This document shows positions 18,519 through 27,271 of a stretch of DNA of 64,000 nucleotides, piece by piece. The notes beneath the pieces were generated by a model that worked only from the letters and a program-made list of their open reading frames with translations, ran no database searches and was not told the origin of the DNA. Position numbers and translations under genes: made by a program. How positions within the stretch are numbered: the first letter of the stretch is position 1; the number at the start of each line of letters is the position of its first letter. The DNA is from Stenotrophomonas maltophilia (GTDB taxonomy: Bacteria > Pseudomonadota > Gammaproteobacteria > Xanthomonadales > Xanthomonadaceae): assembly GCF_002799155.1 (NCBI RefSeq), contig NZ_NERD01000002.1:3038001-3102000 (forward strand), written 5' to 3'.

Positions 18519-19943
18519 ATGCCACGCACGCCCCCCATCCCTGCATCTGCCACTACCCTGCCCTCGCTGGACCGGCTGCTGCGCCTGCCGGCCTTGTCAC
18601 CACTGATTGACGTCCACGGCCGCAGCCGCATCACCCACCTGCTGCGCTCGCGCCTGCAGATGCTGCGCGACCGTATCGGCGCCGGCCAGCTGTCGACCGC
18701 GCAGCTGCAGGAAGCGGTTGACGGCCCGGCACTGGTCGCAGCGCTCGACGCCGCCCTCGCCGCGGATGCACGGCTGGACCTGCAGCCGATGTTCAACCTG
18801 ACCGGCACCGTACTGCACACCAACCTCGGTCGCGCATTGCTGCCCGATGCCGCCGTGCACGCCGTCACCCGCGCGATGACAGCGCCGGTCGATCTGGAAT
18901 TCGACATCACCCGCGGCCGCCGCGGCGACCGCGATGCACGGGTGCAGGCGCTGGTCTGCGAACTGACCGGCGCTGAGGCCGCCACCGTGGTCAACAACAA
19001 TGCGGCGGCGGTCCTGCTGCTGCTCAACAGCCTGGCCAACCGACGCGAGGTGGTGGTGTCGCGCGGCGAACTGGTGGAGATCGGTGGCGCCTTCCGCATT
19101 CCCGACGTGATGCGCAGCGCCGGTGCGCGGCTGCTGGAGGTGGGTACCACCAACCGCACCCACCCGGCCGACTTCACCCACGCCATTGGCGCACGCACCG
19201 CACTGCTGATGGAAGTGCATGCCAGCAACTACACGATCAGCGGCTTCACCGCCAAGGTCGACACCGCAGCGATGGCCGCGATCGCGCACGAACATGGCTT
19301 GCCACTGGTGGTGGACCTGGGCAGCGGCAGCCTGTGTGATCTGGCCTCGTTCGGCCTGCCGCACGAGCCCACCGTGCAGGAAACGCTGGCGTCCGGCGCC
19401 GACCTGGTTTGCTTCAGCGGCGACAAGCTGCTGGGCGGGCCGCAGGCCGGCATCATCGCCGGTCGCGCCGATCTGATTGCCCGTATCAACCGCAACCCGC
19501 TGAAGCGAGCGCTGCGCATGGACAAGATGGGCTTGGCTGCGCTGGAAGCGGTGCTGGCCCTGTACCGCGAACCGGAGCTGTTGGCGCAACGGCTGCCGAC
19601 CCTGCGCACCCTGTCGCGCTCGCAGGACGACATGGGTTCGCAGGCCCAGCGCCTGCTGCAGCCGATGCGTTCCGCGCTTGCGGCCGGCTACAGCCTTGAA
19701 CGGGCGTCGATGCACAGCCAGATCGGCAGCGGTGCGCAGCCAGGGGCGCAGCTGGCAAGCGCGGGGCTGCGCATCACCAGCGCGCGTCGCGGCGGACTGG
19801 ACCGTTTGGCCAAGCGCCTGCGCCAACTGCCGCGCCCGGTAGTGGGCCGTATCGCAGAGGACGCGTTGTGGCTGGACCTGCGCTGCCTGGAACCCGCCGA
19901 CGAAGTGGCCTTCCTGGCCCAATGGAGCATGCTGCAGGCATGA
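18519..19943 (+). CDS. selA: L-seryl-tRNA(Sec) selenium transferase
   Basis: 474 aa (E. coli 463). PLP enzyme that converts Ser-tRNA(Sec) to Sec-tRNA(Sec) using selenophosphate. The PLP lysine lies in [14 protein letters not shown] (Lys near 303); also visible are [18 protein letters not shown] (near 90-107) and VVDLGSGSL. The start follows the fdhE stop by 3 nt and the stop overlaps the selB start by 4 nt, so the genes are tightly coupled. The product acts with SelB, SelC and SelD, all encoded next to it. Confidence 0.97.
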   Translation: MPRTPPIPASATTLPSLDRLLRLPALSPLIDVHGRSRITHLLRSRLQMLRDRIGAGQLSTAQLQEAVDGPALVAALDAALAADARLDLQPMFNLTGTVLHTNLGRALLPDAAVHAVTRAMTAPVDLEFDITRGRRGDRDARVQALVCELTGAEAATVVNNNAAAVLLLLNSLANRREVVVSRGELVEIGGAFRIPDVMRSAGARLLEVGTTNRTHPADFTHAIGARTALLMEVHASNYTISGFTAKVDTAAMAAIAHEHGLPLVVDLGSGSLCDLASFGLPHEPTVQETLASGADLVCFSGDKLLGGPQAGIIAGRADLIARINRNPLKRALRMDKMGLAALEAVLALYREPELLAQRLPTLRTLSRSQDDMGSQAQRLLQPMRSALAAGYSLERASMHSQIGSGAQPGAQLASAGLRITSARRGGLDRLAKRLRQLPRPVVGRIAEDALWLDLRCLEPADEVAFLAQWSMLQA

Positions 19944-21871
19944 TCGTCGGGACCGCCGGGCATATCGACCATGGCAAGACACGCCTGGTGCGCGCACTGA
20001 CTGGCATCGAAACCGATCGCCTGCAGGAAGAGCGTACGCGCGGCATCTCCATCGAGCTGGGCTACGCCTATGTCCCGGTGGAACGTTCGGGCAATGAAGG
20101 CCCTGCGACCACGCTGGGTTTCGTCGACGTACCGGGCCATGAGCGCTTCGTGCACACGATGGTGGCTGGCGCCACCGGCATCGATGTCGCCCTGCTGGTG
20201 GTCGCCGCCGACGATGGGGTGATGCCCCAGACCCGCGAGCACCTGGCGATCCTGCTGATGCTGGGCGTGAACCGGGGTGCAGTGGCCCTGACCAAGATCG
20301 ACCGCGTGGATGCGGCGCGCATCGCCCGGGTCGAGATCGAGATCGCTGCGCTGCTGGCCGCGACACCGCTGCAGGATTCACCTCTGTTCGCCTGCAACAG
20401 CACCGCGCCCGACGATGCCGGCATCAGCGCACTGCGAGCCCAGCTGCACGCGTGGGCGGCGGACGACGCCAGCACGCGCCAAGCCGAACTGCGCAGCGAG
20501 CTGTTCCGCATGCCGGTGGACCGCGTGTTCTCGTTGCCCGGCCACGGCACGCTGGTGACCGGCGCGGTGCATGGTGGCATCGCCACGGCTGGCGAGCACC
20601 TGCAACTGATGCCCGCCGCTACCGATGTCCGCGTGCGCAGCATCCACGCGCAGAGCCAGCCCAGCGAACACGCCATGGCCGGCCAGCGTTGCGCGTTGAA
20701 CCTGGCCGCCATCGCCCGCGACGAGATTCATCGTGGCGACTGGATTGCCGACCCGCGCGCACTGCTGGCCACCCCCCGCGTCGATGTGCGCCTGCGGCTG
20801 TCCGCGCGGGCCGTGGCGCTGCGCGACTGGGCGCCGCTTCACATCCACTGGGGCACGATGCATCGCCAGGCGCATGTGGTGCTGTTGGAGGACCAGGACG
20901 AAGGCGATGGGCAGCTGGTGCAGCTGGTGTTCGACGCGCCGGTCTGCGCGATGTGTGGTGATCGCTTCATCGCCCGTGATTCATCGGCCACCCACACCCT
21001 GGGCGGTGGCGTCGTACTCGATCCGGACCCACCGCAGCGGCGCCGGCGCAGCACGGCACGACTCGCATGGCTGGGGGCACTGGAGCAGCTGGCGGCCGGT
21101 GCCGGTGTTGTCCCCCTGCTGCAGCAGGCACCTGCCGGCATTCCCCTCACCTCCCTGCAACGGTATTGCCGACGTGCCGCCGACCAGATCGAACTGCCTG
21201 AAGACGCGCGACGCATCGCTACCCGCGAAGACACGGTGATCATCCTTGCCTTGCACTGGCAGGCGTTGCGCGAGCAGGTGATCACCTCACTGCGTGGATG
21301 GCATGAGCGACGCCCCGACGAACCCGGTGTCGACAGTGGACGCCTGCAGCGCAGCACCCTGCCCGCGCTGGCGAGCAGCCTGTGGAATGCCCTGCTGCAG
21401 GATCTGCTCGCCGATGGCACGCTGCAGCGCGTGGGCGCATGGTGGCGCTTGCCCGGCCACGATCACGCACCGCCAGAACACGAACGCCTGCTGCTCGAAC
21501 GCGTACTGCCGCAACTGCATGCCGGTGGCTTCGATCCGCCGTGGGTGCGCACGCTGGCCGCCGATCTCGGCCTCGCCGAAGACGATGTCCGCGCCCCGCT
21601 GCGCCGCGCCGCCATGCGCGGCGAACTGTTCCAGGTGGTACCTGACCTGTTCTATGCAGCCACCCGCATCGCCGAGCTGGCCGCGATCGTCGCGCAGCTG
21701 TCACAGGCCACCGGCACGGTGGATGCGGCCACATTCCGCGATGCCATCGGCCTGGGGCGCAAACGCAGCATCCAGATCTTGGAGTTCTTCAATCGCGTTG
21801 GCTACACTCGGCGCGTCGGTGACCAGCATCGGCCGCGCGGCGACCTGCAGTGGAACGCAGCCCACGAGTGA
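19940..21871 (+). CDS. selB: Selenocysteine-specific elongation factor SelB
   Basis: 643 aa (E. coli 614), from the ATG overlapping the selA stop. Delivers Sec-tRNA(Sec) to ribosomes paused at UGA followed by a SECIS hairpin. The GTPase domain has AGHIDHGKT (residues 6-14), DVPGHERF (G3, near 61) and LTKIDRVD (G4). Translation domains 2-3 follow, and the C-terminal part carries the winged helices that bind SECIS, ending in a typical segment, [20 protein letters not shown]. The target is the fdnG transcript upstream in the same operon. tRNA-Sec begins 24 nt after its stop. Confidence 0.96.
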   Translation: MIVGTAGHIDHGKTRLVRALTGIETDRLQEERTRGISIELGYAYVPVERSGNEGPATTLGFVDVPGHERFVHTMVAGATGIDVALLVVAADDGVMPQTREHLAILLMLGVNRGAVALTKIDRVDAARIARVEIEIAALLAATPLQDSPLFACNSTAPDDAGISALRAQLHAWAADDASTRQAELRSELFRMPVDRVFSLPGHGTLVTGAVHGGIATAGEHLQLMPAATDVRVRSIHAQSQPSEHAMAGQRCALNLAAIARDEIHRGDWIADPRALLATPRVDVRLRLSARAVALRDWAPLHIHWGTMHRQAHVVLLEDQDEGDGQLVQLVFDAPVCAMCGDRFIARDSSATHTLGGGVVLDPDPPQRRRRSTARLAWLGALEQLAAGAGVVPLLQQAPAGIPLTSLQRYCRRAADQIELPEDARRIATREDTVIILALHWQALREQVITSLRGWHERRPDEPGVDSGRLQRSTLPALASSLWNALLQDLLADGTLQRVGAWWRLPGHDHAPPEHERLLLERVLPQLHAGGFDPPWVRTLAADLGLAEDDVRAPLRRAAMRGELFQVVPDLFYAATRIAELAAIVAQLSQATGTVDAATFRDAIGLGRKRSIQILEFFNRVGYTRRVGDQHRPRGDLQWNAAHE

Positions 21872-21895
21872 GCCCACCGGTGCCGCCGTACTTTC

Positions 21896-21991
21896 GGAAG
21901 GCATGCGCATCCGGGCATGCGGCTGGGCTTCAAACCCAGTAGGGGGCGTCGATCGTTCCCTGGTAGGTTCGACTCCTGCTGCCTTCCGCCA
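21896..21991 (+). tRNA. selC: tRNA-Sec (anticodon TCA)
   Basis: 96 nt including an encoded CCA. The 8-bp acceptor stem GGAAGGCA/TGCCTTCC, anticodon loop CTTCAAA with anticodon TCA at 21930-21932, long variable arm (GGGGGCGTCGATCGTTCCC) and T-loop GGTTCGACTCC are all hallmarks of bacterial tRNA-Sec. It lies between selB and selD on the same strand. Confidence 0.97.
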
Positions 21992-22017
21992 TTCGTGTTT
22001 CCGCAGGAGATGTCGGC

Positions 22018-23097
22018 ATGGCCACGCACGCGCAGTCCCCCGCTCCTTCAACGGCCGATGTCCCACAACGACTGACGTCTCTCGCGCATGGCGGTGGCTG
22101 CGGCTGCAAGATCGCGCCGGGCGTGCTGGCTGATCTGCTGCGCAGGGTCCCCGCGCTTCCGGCACCGGCTGAGCTGCTGGTCGGCCGCGAGACCAGCGAC
22201 GACGCGGCGGTGTATCGCCTTGATGACCATCAGGCGATCGTCGCCACTACCGACTTCTTCATGCCGATTGTCGACGACCCGTTCGACTTCGGCCGCATCG
22301 CCGCCACCAACGCGCTGTCAGACCTGTATGCGATGGGCGCGCGCCCGCTGTTCGCGCTGGCCATCGTCGGCATGCCGATCAACACCCTGCCGCAGGACAC
22401 CATCCGCGGCATCCTGCAGGGTGGCGAGCGCGCCTGCGCCGATGCCGGCATCGTGGTTGCCGGCGGCCACAGCATCGATTCGGTGGAACCCATCTACGGC
22501 CTGGCCGCGATCGGCGTGCTCGATCCGCAGCGGCTCAAGCGCAATGCCGATGCCCGCGCCGGTGATGTGCTGGTGCTGGGCAAGCCGTTGGGCGTGGGCG
22601 TGTATTCATCGGCGCTGAAGAAAGAAGTCCTGGATGCCGAGGGCTACCGGCAGATGATCGCGTCGACTACCCGCTTGAACAGCGTGGGCGTGCCACTGGC
22701 CGCGCTGGACGGCGTGCACGCGATGACCGACGTCACCGGCTTCGGCCTGCTCGGCCACCTGCTGGAAGTGTGCCGCGCCAGCGGCGTCGCCGCCGAAGTG
22801 GACAGTGCACAGGTGCCGCTGCTGCCGCAGAGCCTGGACCTGCTGCAGCGTGGCTGCGTGACCGGTGCCTCCAACCGCAACTGGGCCTCGTATGGCGCCG
22901 AGGTGTGCTTCGCCGAGGGCTTGGCCGCCCAGTGGCAGCCACTGCTGACCGATCCGCAGACCAGTGGCGGGCTGCTGGTGTCCTGTGCCCCGGAAGCGGT
23001 GGATGCGGTGCTGGCCTGCTTCCACGATGCCGGATTCGGCCAGGCGGCCGTGGTGGGGCGCTTGAGCGGGGGAGCGCCGGCCGTCAGGGTGCACTGA
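22018..23097 (+). CDS. selD: Selenide, water dikinase (selenophosphate synthetase)
   Basis: 359 aa. Makes selenophosphate from selenide and ATP for SelA (and for selenouridine in tRNA, if SelU is present elsewhere). The N-terminal catalytic loop AHGGGCGCKIAP (residues 23-34) keeps the Cys and Lys known to be essential in E. coli; the catalytic residue is Cys, not Sec. The AIR-synthase-like fold is visible in TTDFFMPIVDDPFDFGRIAA and MTDVTGFGLLGHLLE. It is last in the sel block, 26 nt after tRNA-Sec. Confidence 0.96.
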   Translation: MATHAQSPAPSTADVPQRLTSLAHGGGCGCKIAPGVLADLLRRVPALPAPAELLVGRETSDDAAVYRLDDHQAIVATTDFFMPIVDDPFDFGRIAATNALSDLYAMGARPLFALAIVGMPINTLPQDTIRGILQGGERACADAGIVVAGGHSIDSVEPIYGLAAIGVLDPQRLKRNADARAGDVLVLGKPLGVGVYSSALKKEVLDAEGYRQMIASTTRLNSVGVPLAALDGVHAMTDVTGFGLLGHLLEVCRASGVAAEVDSAQVPLLPQSLDLLQRGCVTGASNRNWASYGAEVCFAEGLAAQWQPLLTDPQTSGGLLVSCAPEAVDAVLACFHDAGFGQAAVVGRLSGGAPAVRVH

Positions 23098-23111
23098 TGC
23101 ACTGATGCGCT

Positions 23112-23141
23112 GAAACAACAAGGGCACCCGAAGGCGCCCCT
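23112..23141 (-). terminator. Hairpin terminator of yicC
   Basis: On the minus strand AGGGGCGCC-TTCG-GGTGCCCTT, with a TTCG tetraloop, is followed by GTTGTTT. It lies between the convergent selD and yicC and may slow both transcripts. Confidence 0.75.
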
Positions 23142-23162
23142 GCTGTACGGCTGGATGCAACA

Positions 23163-24023
23163 TCACTCGATGTTCTGCACCTGTTCGCGGATCTGGTCGA
23201 TCAACACTTTCAGCTCCACCGCCGCATTGGACGTACGGCTGTCCACCGACTTGGAGCCCAGCGTATTGGCTTCGCGGTTGAACTCCTGCAGCAGGAAGTC
23301 CAGGCGGCGGCCGACCGGTTCGCGCTGCTTGAGCACGCGCCGGATCTCGACGATATGGCTGCCGAGGCGGTCCAGCTCTTCATCCACGTCCAGCTTCTGC
23401 AGCCACAGCACCAGTTCCTGCTCGGCGCGGCCGGGGTCGACCGGGTGTGGCAGGTCGGCCAGGCGTGCGGCCAGCTTGGCGCGCTGCCCGTCGCGAATGG
23501 CCGGAATCAGGGTGCGGACTTCGGTGGCGATGCGTTCGATGCCGTCCACACGCTCGCTGATGGCCGCGGCCAGCTTGCCACCTTCGCGCTCACGGGCCTC
23601 GACGAAGCCGTCCAGCACCTGGTCCAGCAGGGCCAGCGCCTCGACCTGCAGGGCGGCGGCATCCGTGGCCTCGCCGCGGGTCACGCCCGGCAACTGCAGC
23701 AGATCGGTGAAGCTGACCTGCAGGTTCGGGAAATCGGAGGTCAGGCGGTGGGCCAGGCGGCCCAGCTGGCCCAGCAGGGCCTCGTCCACCTGCAGGTTTG
23801 CCGCCGCTTCCGGCGCGCGCAGGCGCATCACCAGATCCAGCTTGCCGCGGCTCAGGCGTGCGGCAATGCGCTCGCGCAGCTGCGGCTCCAGCGCCCGCAG
23901 TTCCTCGGGCAGGCGGGTTCCGACCTCCAGGAAGCGGTGGTTGACCGAGCGCAGCTCGCAGCCCAGCGTGCCCCACGGGGTGACCCGCTCGCCGCCGGCG
24001 TAGGCGGTCATGCTTCGAATCAT
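23163..24023 (-). CDS. yicC: YicC family endoribonuclease / RNase adaptor
   Basis: 286 aa, standard length. The N-terminus [32 protein letters not shown] and the C-terminal segment [19 protein letters not shown] are the two diagnostic blocks of the YicC family, members of which cleave RNA or adapt small RNAs to PNPase. It is divergent from rph, as in E. coli. In related genomes it is commonly followed by gmk; here the 10.6-kb formate dehydrogenase/Sec block lies between the two. Confidence 0.94.
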
Positions 24024-24147
24024 GGATTGTGTCCGGTGCGTGCAAAGGGGGAATGGTACCCTAGCGCCCTCACCAGAGCCCCCTTGCCCGCCCCGTGAAG
24101 GCCGCGGGCGTGGCGGCGTACTCCCACGCCATTACGGAACCCGCACC

Positions 24148-24873
24148 ATGTCCGATTCCCGCCCCAGCGGCCGCCAGCCCGACCAGCTCCGCCCGGTCGT
24201 CATCCAACGCGGCTTCACCCGCCACGCCGAAGGTTCGGTGCTGGTGTGCTTCGGTGAAACCCGTGTGCTGTGCACCGCCAGCGTCGAGAACCGCGTGCCG
24301 GGCTTCCTGCGCGGCAAGGGCGAAGGCTGGGTGACCGCCGAGTACGGCATGCTGCCGCGCGCCACCCACACCCGCAGCGACCGCGAAGCGGCCCGTGGCA
24401 AGCAGGGTGGCCGCACGCTGGAGATCCAGCGCCTGATCGGCCGCAGCCTGCGTGCCTGCGTGGATCGCAACGCGCTGGGCGAGCGCACCATCACCCTCGA
24501 CTGCGACGTGCTGCAGGCCGACGGTGGCACCCGCACCGCTGCCATCACCGGCGCCTACGTGGCGCTGGTCGATGCGGTGAACGTGCTGATGAAGCGTGGC
24601 GACATCAAGCGCAACCCGATCCTGGGCGCAGTGGCCGCCGTGTCGGTGGGCGTGTACCGCGGCACCCCGGTGCTGGACCTGGACTACGCCGAAGACAGCG
24701 ACTGCGACACCGACATGAACGTCGTGATGAACGATGGCGGCGGCTTCATCGAGCTGCAGGGCACCGCCGAAGGCCATGCCTTCCGCCGCGATGAACTGGA
24801 CGCGCTGCTGGGCCTGGCCGAAAAGGGCGTGCGCGAGCTGCTGGACGCGCAGCAGGCGGCGCTGTCGGCATGA
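24148..24873 (+). CDS. rph: Ribonuclease PH
   Basis: 241 aa from the ATG at 24148. Phosphorolytic 3'-to-5' exoribonuclease that trims tRNA 3' ends. The N-terminus [13 protein letters not shown], the arginine-rich [20 protein letters not shown] (near 72-91) and the phosphate-binding region [19 protein letters not shown] (near 118-136) are intact. It heads a rightward operon with a VOC protein, rdgB and perhaps hemW; the stop overlaps the next start by 4 nt. Confidence 0.97.
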
Positions 24874-25259
24874 ACCGCCGCATCGCCCTGGCCACCCTGG
24901 TGGTGGCCGACTATGACGAAGCCATTGCCTGGTACACCGGCAAGCTCGGCTTCGCGCTGCTGGAGGACATCGACCAGGGCCACAAGCGCTGGGTGGTGGT
25001 CGGCCCGACCGACGGCAGCGCTGCCGCCCTGCTGCTGGCCCGTGCCAGCGACGAGGAACAGCGCAGCCGCATCGGCAACCAGACCGGTGGCCGGGTCGCC
25101 TTCTTCCTCAACACCGACGACTTCCACCGCGACCACGCCGCGATGCTGGCTGCCGGGGTCGAGTTCCTGGAAGCGCCGCGCGAAGAACCCTATGCAACGG
25201 TCGCGGTGTTCCGCGATCTTTATGGCAACACCTGGGACCTGCTGGAGCCCCGTCAATGA
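24870..25259 (+). CDS. VOC (glyoxalase/bleomycin resistance fold) family protein
   Basis: 129 aa. Two beta-alpha-beta-beta-beta units of the vicinal oxygen chelate fold are visible: [21 protein letters not shown] at the start and [19 protein letters not shown] at the end. Candidate metal ligands include the C-terminal Glu of DLLEP. Substrate unknown. Start overlaps the rph stop and the stop overlaps the rdgB start, so it is translated with two RNA/nucleotide-quality enzymes, though that does not define its role. Confidence 0.85.
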
Positions 25260-25852
25260 AGAAACTGGTACTGGCCAGCCACAACGCCGGCAAGCTGGTG
25301 GAGATGCAGGAGATCCTCGCCGACCTGCCGCTGCAGATCACCTCGGCCGCCGAACTGGGCCTGGGCGATGTGGAAGAAACCGGCCTGACCTTCGTCGAGA
25401 ACGCGCTGCTGAAGGCGCGCGCGGCCTGCGAAGCGACCGGCCTGCCGGCGCTGGCCGATGATTCGGGCCTGATCGTCGATGCCCTCGGCGGTGCACCGGG
25501 CCTGTACAGCGCGCGCTATGCCGGCCACCCGACCAATGCTGCAGCCAACAACGCCAAGCTGCTGGACGCGATGGCCGACGTTCCCGATGGTCAGCGCAGC
25601 GCCCGCTTCTATGCGGTGATCGTGCTGCTGCGCCACGCCAGCGACCCGCAGCCACTGATCTGCGAGGGCCGCTGGGAGGGCCAGATCATCCGCGAACTGC
25701 GTGGCACGAATGGCTTCGGCTACAACCCGGTGTTCCTGGACACCACCCACGGCCTGACCGCTGCAGAAATGGAGCCGGCCCTGAAGAACGCCATCAGCCA
25801 CCGTGCCCTCGCCCTGCAGCAGCTCAAGCAGCAGCTGGCCACCTGGCTTTGA
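25256..25852 (+). CDS. rdgB: XTP/dITP diphosphatase (non-canonical purine NTP pyrophosphatase)
   Basis: 198 aa, HAM1 family. Hydrolyses dITP, XTP and similar deaminated nucleotides to the monophosphate and PPi, keeping them out of DNA and RNA. Motifs: LASHNAGKLVEM (residues 5-16), GLTFVENALLKA, LADDSGLIVDALGGAPGLYSA (near 65-85) and NGFGYNPVF (near 154). Located in the rph operon as in E. coli-type neighbourhoods that continue to hemW. Confidence 0.96.
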   Translation: MKKLVLASHNAGKLVEMQEILADLPLQITSAAELGLGDVEETGLTFVENALLKARAACEATGLPALADDSGLIVDALGGAPGLYSARYAGHPTNAAANNAKLLDAMADVPDGQRSARFYAVIVLLRHASDPQPLICEGRWEGQIIRELRGTNGFGYNPVFLDTTHGLTAAEMEPALKNAISHRALALQQLKQQLATWL

Positions 25853-25875
25853 CGCCTTGCTGAATACCCCAGGGA

Positions 25876-25898
25876 AGCCGGCCAGCGGCCGGCACTAC
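25876..25898 (-). repeat. SMAG palindrome
   Basis: Read on the minus strand: GTAG, TGCCGGCC, GCT, GGCCGGC. It sits in the 48-nt gap between rdgB and hemW, ending 2 nt before the hemW start. Confidence 0.85.
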
Positions 25899-25900
25899 CG

Positions 25901-27136
25901 ATGACGCCCATGCCGCACGCCCACGACCACTGCAACCACCTGCCCGGCGAAGCCTGCCCAGGCGACCATGAGACCGCGCCGCGCCTGGTACCACCGCCAC
26001 TGTCGCTGTACGTGCACCTGCCGTGGTGCGTGCGCAAGTGCCCGTACTGCGATTTCAATTCGCACCAGGCCAAGGGCGAGCTGCCGTTCGATGCCTACAT
26101 CGATGCACTGCTGCGCGACCTCGACCAGGACCTGCCGCTGGTCTGGGGCCGGGTGGTGCACAGCGTGTTCTTCGGTGGCGGCACGCCCAGCCTGTTCCCG
26201 CCGGAAGCGATCGACCGCTTCCTGCAGCAGGCCAGCGCCCGCCTGCGCTTTGCACCCAATGCCGAAATCACCCTGGAAACCAACCCGGGCACGGCCGAGC
26301 ATGGCCGTTTCGACCGCTACCGCGCAGCCGGCGTGAACCGCCTCAGCTTCGGCATCCAGAGTTTCGACGATGCGATGCTCAAGCGCCTGGGCCGCATCCA
26401 CGACAGTGGCGAAGCCGAGCGCGCGGTGAAGATGGCGCAGGACGCGGGCTACGACAACTTCAACATCGACCTGATGTACGCGCTGCCGGAACAGACCCTG
26501 GCCGGTGCCGAGGCCGATCTTGAACGCGCGTTCGCGCTGCAGCCGGCGCACATCTCGCACTACCAGCTGACCCTGGAACCGAACACGGTGTTCTTCGCGC
26601 GGCCGCCGCAGGGCATACCCGATGAAGACAACGCCTGGGACATGCAGGAACACTGCCAGGCACTGCTGGCGCAGGCCGGTTTCGGCCAGTACGAGGTCAG
26701 CGCCTACGCACGCCCCGGCCGGCAGAGCGCGCACAACCTGAACTACTGGCGCTTCGGCGACTACCTGGGCATCGGTGCCGGCGCGCACGGCAAGATCAGC
26801 TCGGGTGCCGAGGAACACGTGCTGCGCCGCTGGAAGCTGAAGCATCCGCAGGCTTACCTGGACAGTGCCGGTACTCCGGGCTCGTTCGGGGGCGACGATG
26901 TGATCGCACCCGAGCGCCTGCCGTTCGAGTACATGCTCAACCTGCTGCGCCTGCACGAAGGTTTCAGCCTGCGCGATTTCGAGTCGCGTACCGGGCTGCC
27001 GCGCAGCGTGCTGGACGCCCCCCTGGCCGAGGCGGTCCAGCACGGCTGGCTGGAAGTGACCGACGGCCATGTGCGGCCGACTGAACTGGGCCGCCGCTTC
27101 ACCAACGATGTGGTGAGCCTGTTCCTGGAGGCGTGA
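25901..27136 (+). CDS. hemW: Radical SAM heme chaperone HemW
   Basis: 411 aa. The radical SAM cluster motif CVRKCPYC (near 46-53) keeps three cysteines, with GGGTPSLF following (near 90). HNLNYWR (near 280) is the HNxxYW motif that separates HemW from coproporphyrinogen III dehydrogenase HemN. HemW binds heme and passes it to respiratory enzymes. The first 30 residues, before the conserved LSLYVHLPWC, are unusually rich in His and Cys (MPHAHDHCNHLPGEACPGDH), which could be a metal- or heme-binding extension or an over-long start. A start at the second Met would still include it. Confidence 0.93.
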   Translation: MTPMPHAHDHCNHLPGEACPGDHETAPRLVPPPLSLYVHLPWCVRKCPYCDFNSHQAKGELPFDAYIDALLRDLDQDLPLVWGRVVHSVFFGGGTPSLFPPEAIDRFLQQASARLRFAPNAEITLETNPGTAEHGRFDRYRAAGVNRLSFGIQSFDDAMLKRLGRIHDSGEAERAVKMAQDAGYDNFNIDLMYALPEQTLAGAEADLERAFALQPAHISHYQLTLEPNTVFFARPPQGIPDEDNAWDMQEHCQALLAQAGFGQYEVSAYARPGRQSAHNLNYWRFGDYLGIGAGAHGKISSGAEEHVLRRWKLKHPQAYLDSAGTPGSFGGDDVIAPERLPFEYMLNLLRLHEGFSLRDFESRTGLPRSVLDAPLAEAVQHGWLEVTDGHVRPTELGRRFTNDVVSLFLEA

Positions 27137-27154
27137 TCCCTGCCGCGGCAACGG

Positions 27155-27177
27155 GTAGTGCCGGCCGCTGGCCGGCG
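27155..27177 (+). repeat. SMAG palindrome
   Basis: GTAGTGCCGGCC-GCT-GGCCGGC, 18 nt after the hemW stop. Confidence 0.85.
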
Positions 27178-27271
27178 CAGGCAAGCGACATTCACCCTAA
27201 AGTAGCGCCAACCGCGGCCGACACGGTAGATTCACAGAATCGATCCGCGGGAATCCGGGTACCGCTCGCCG

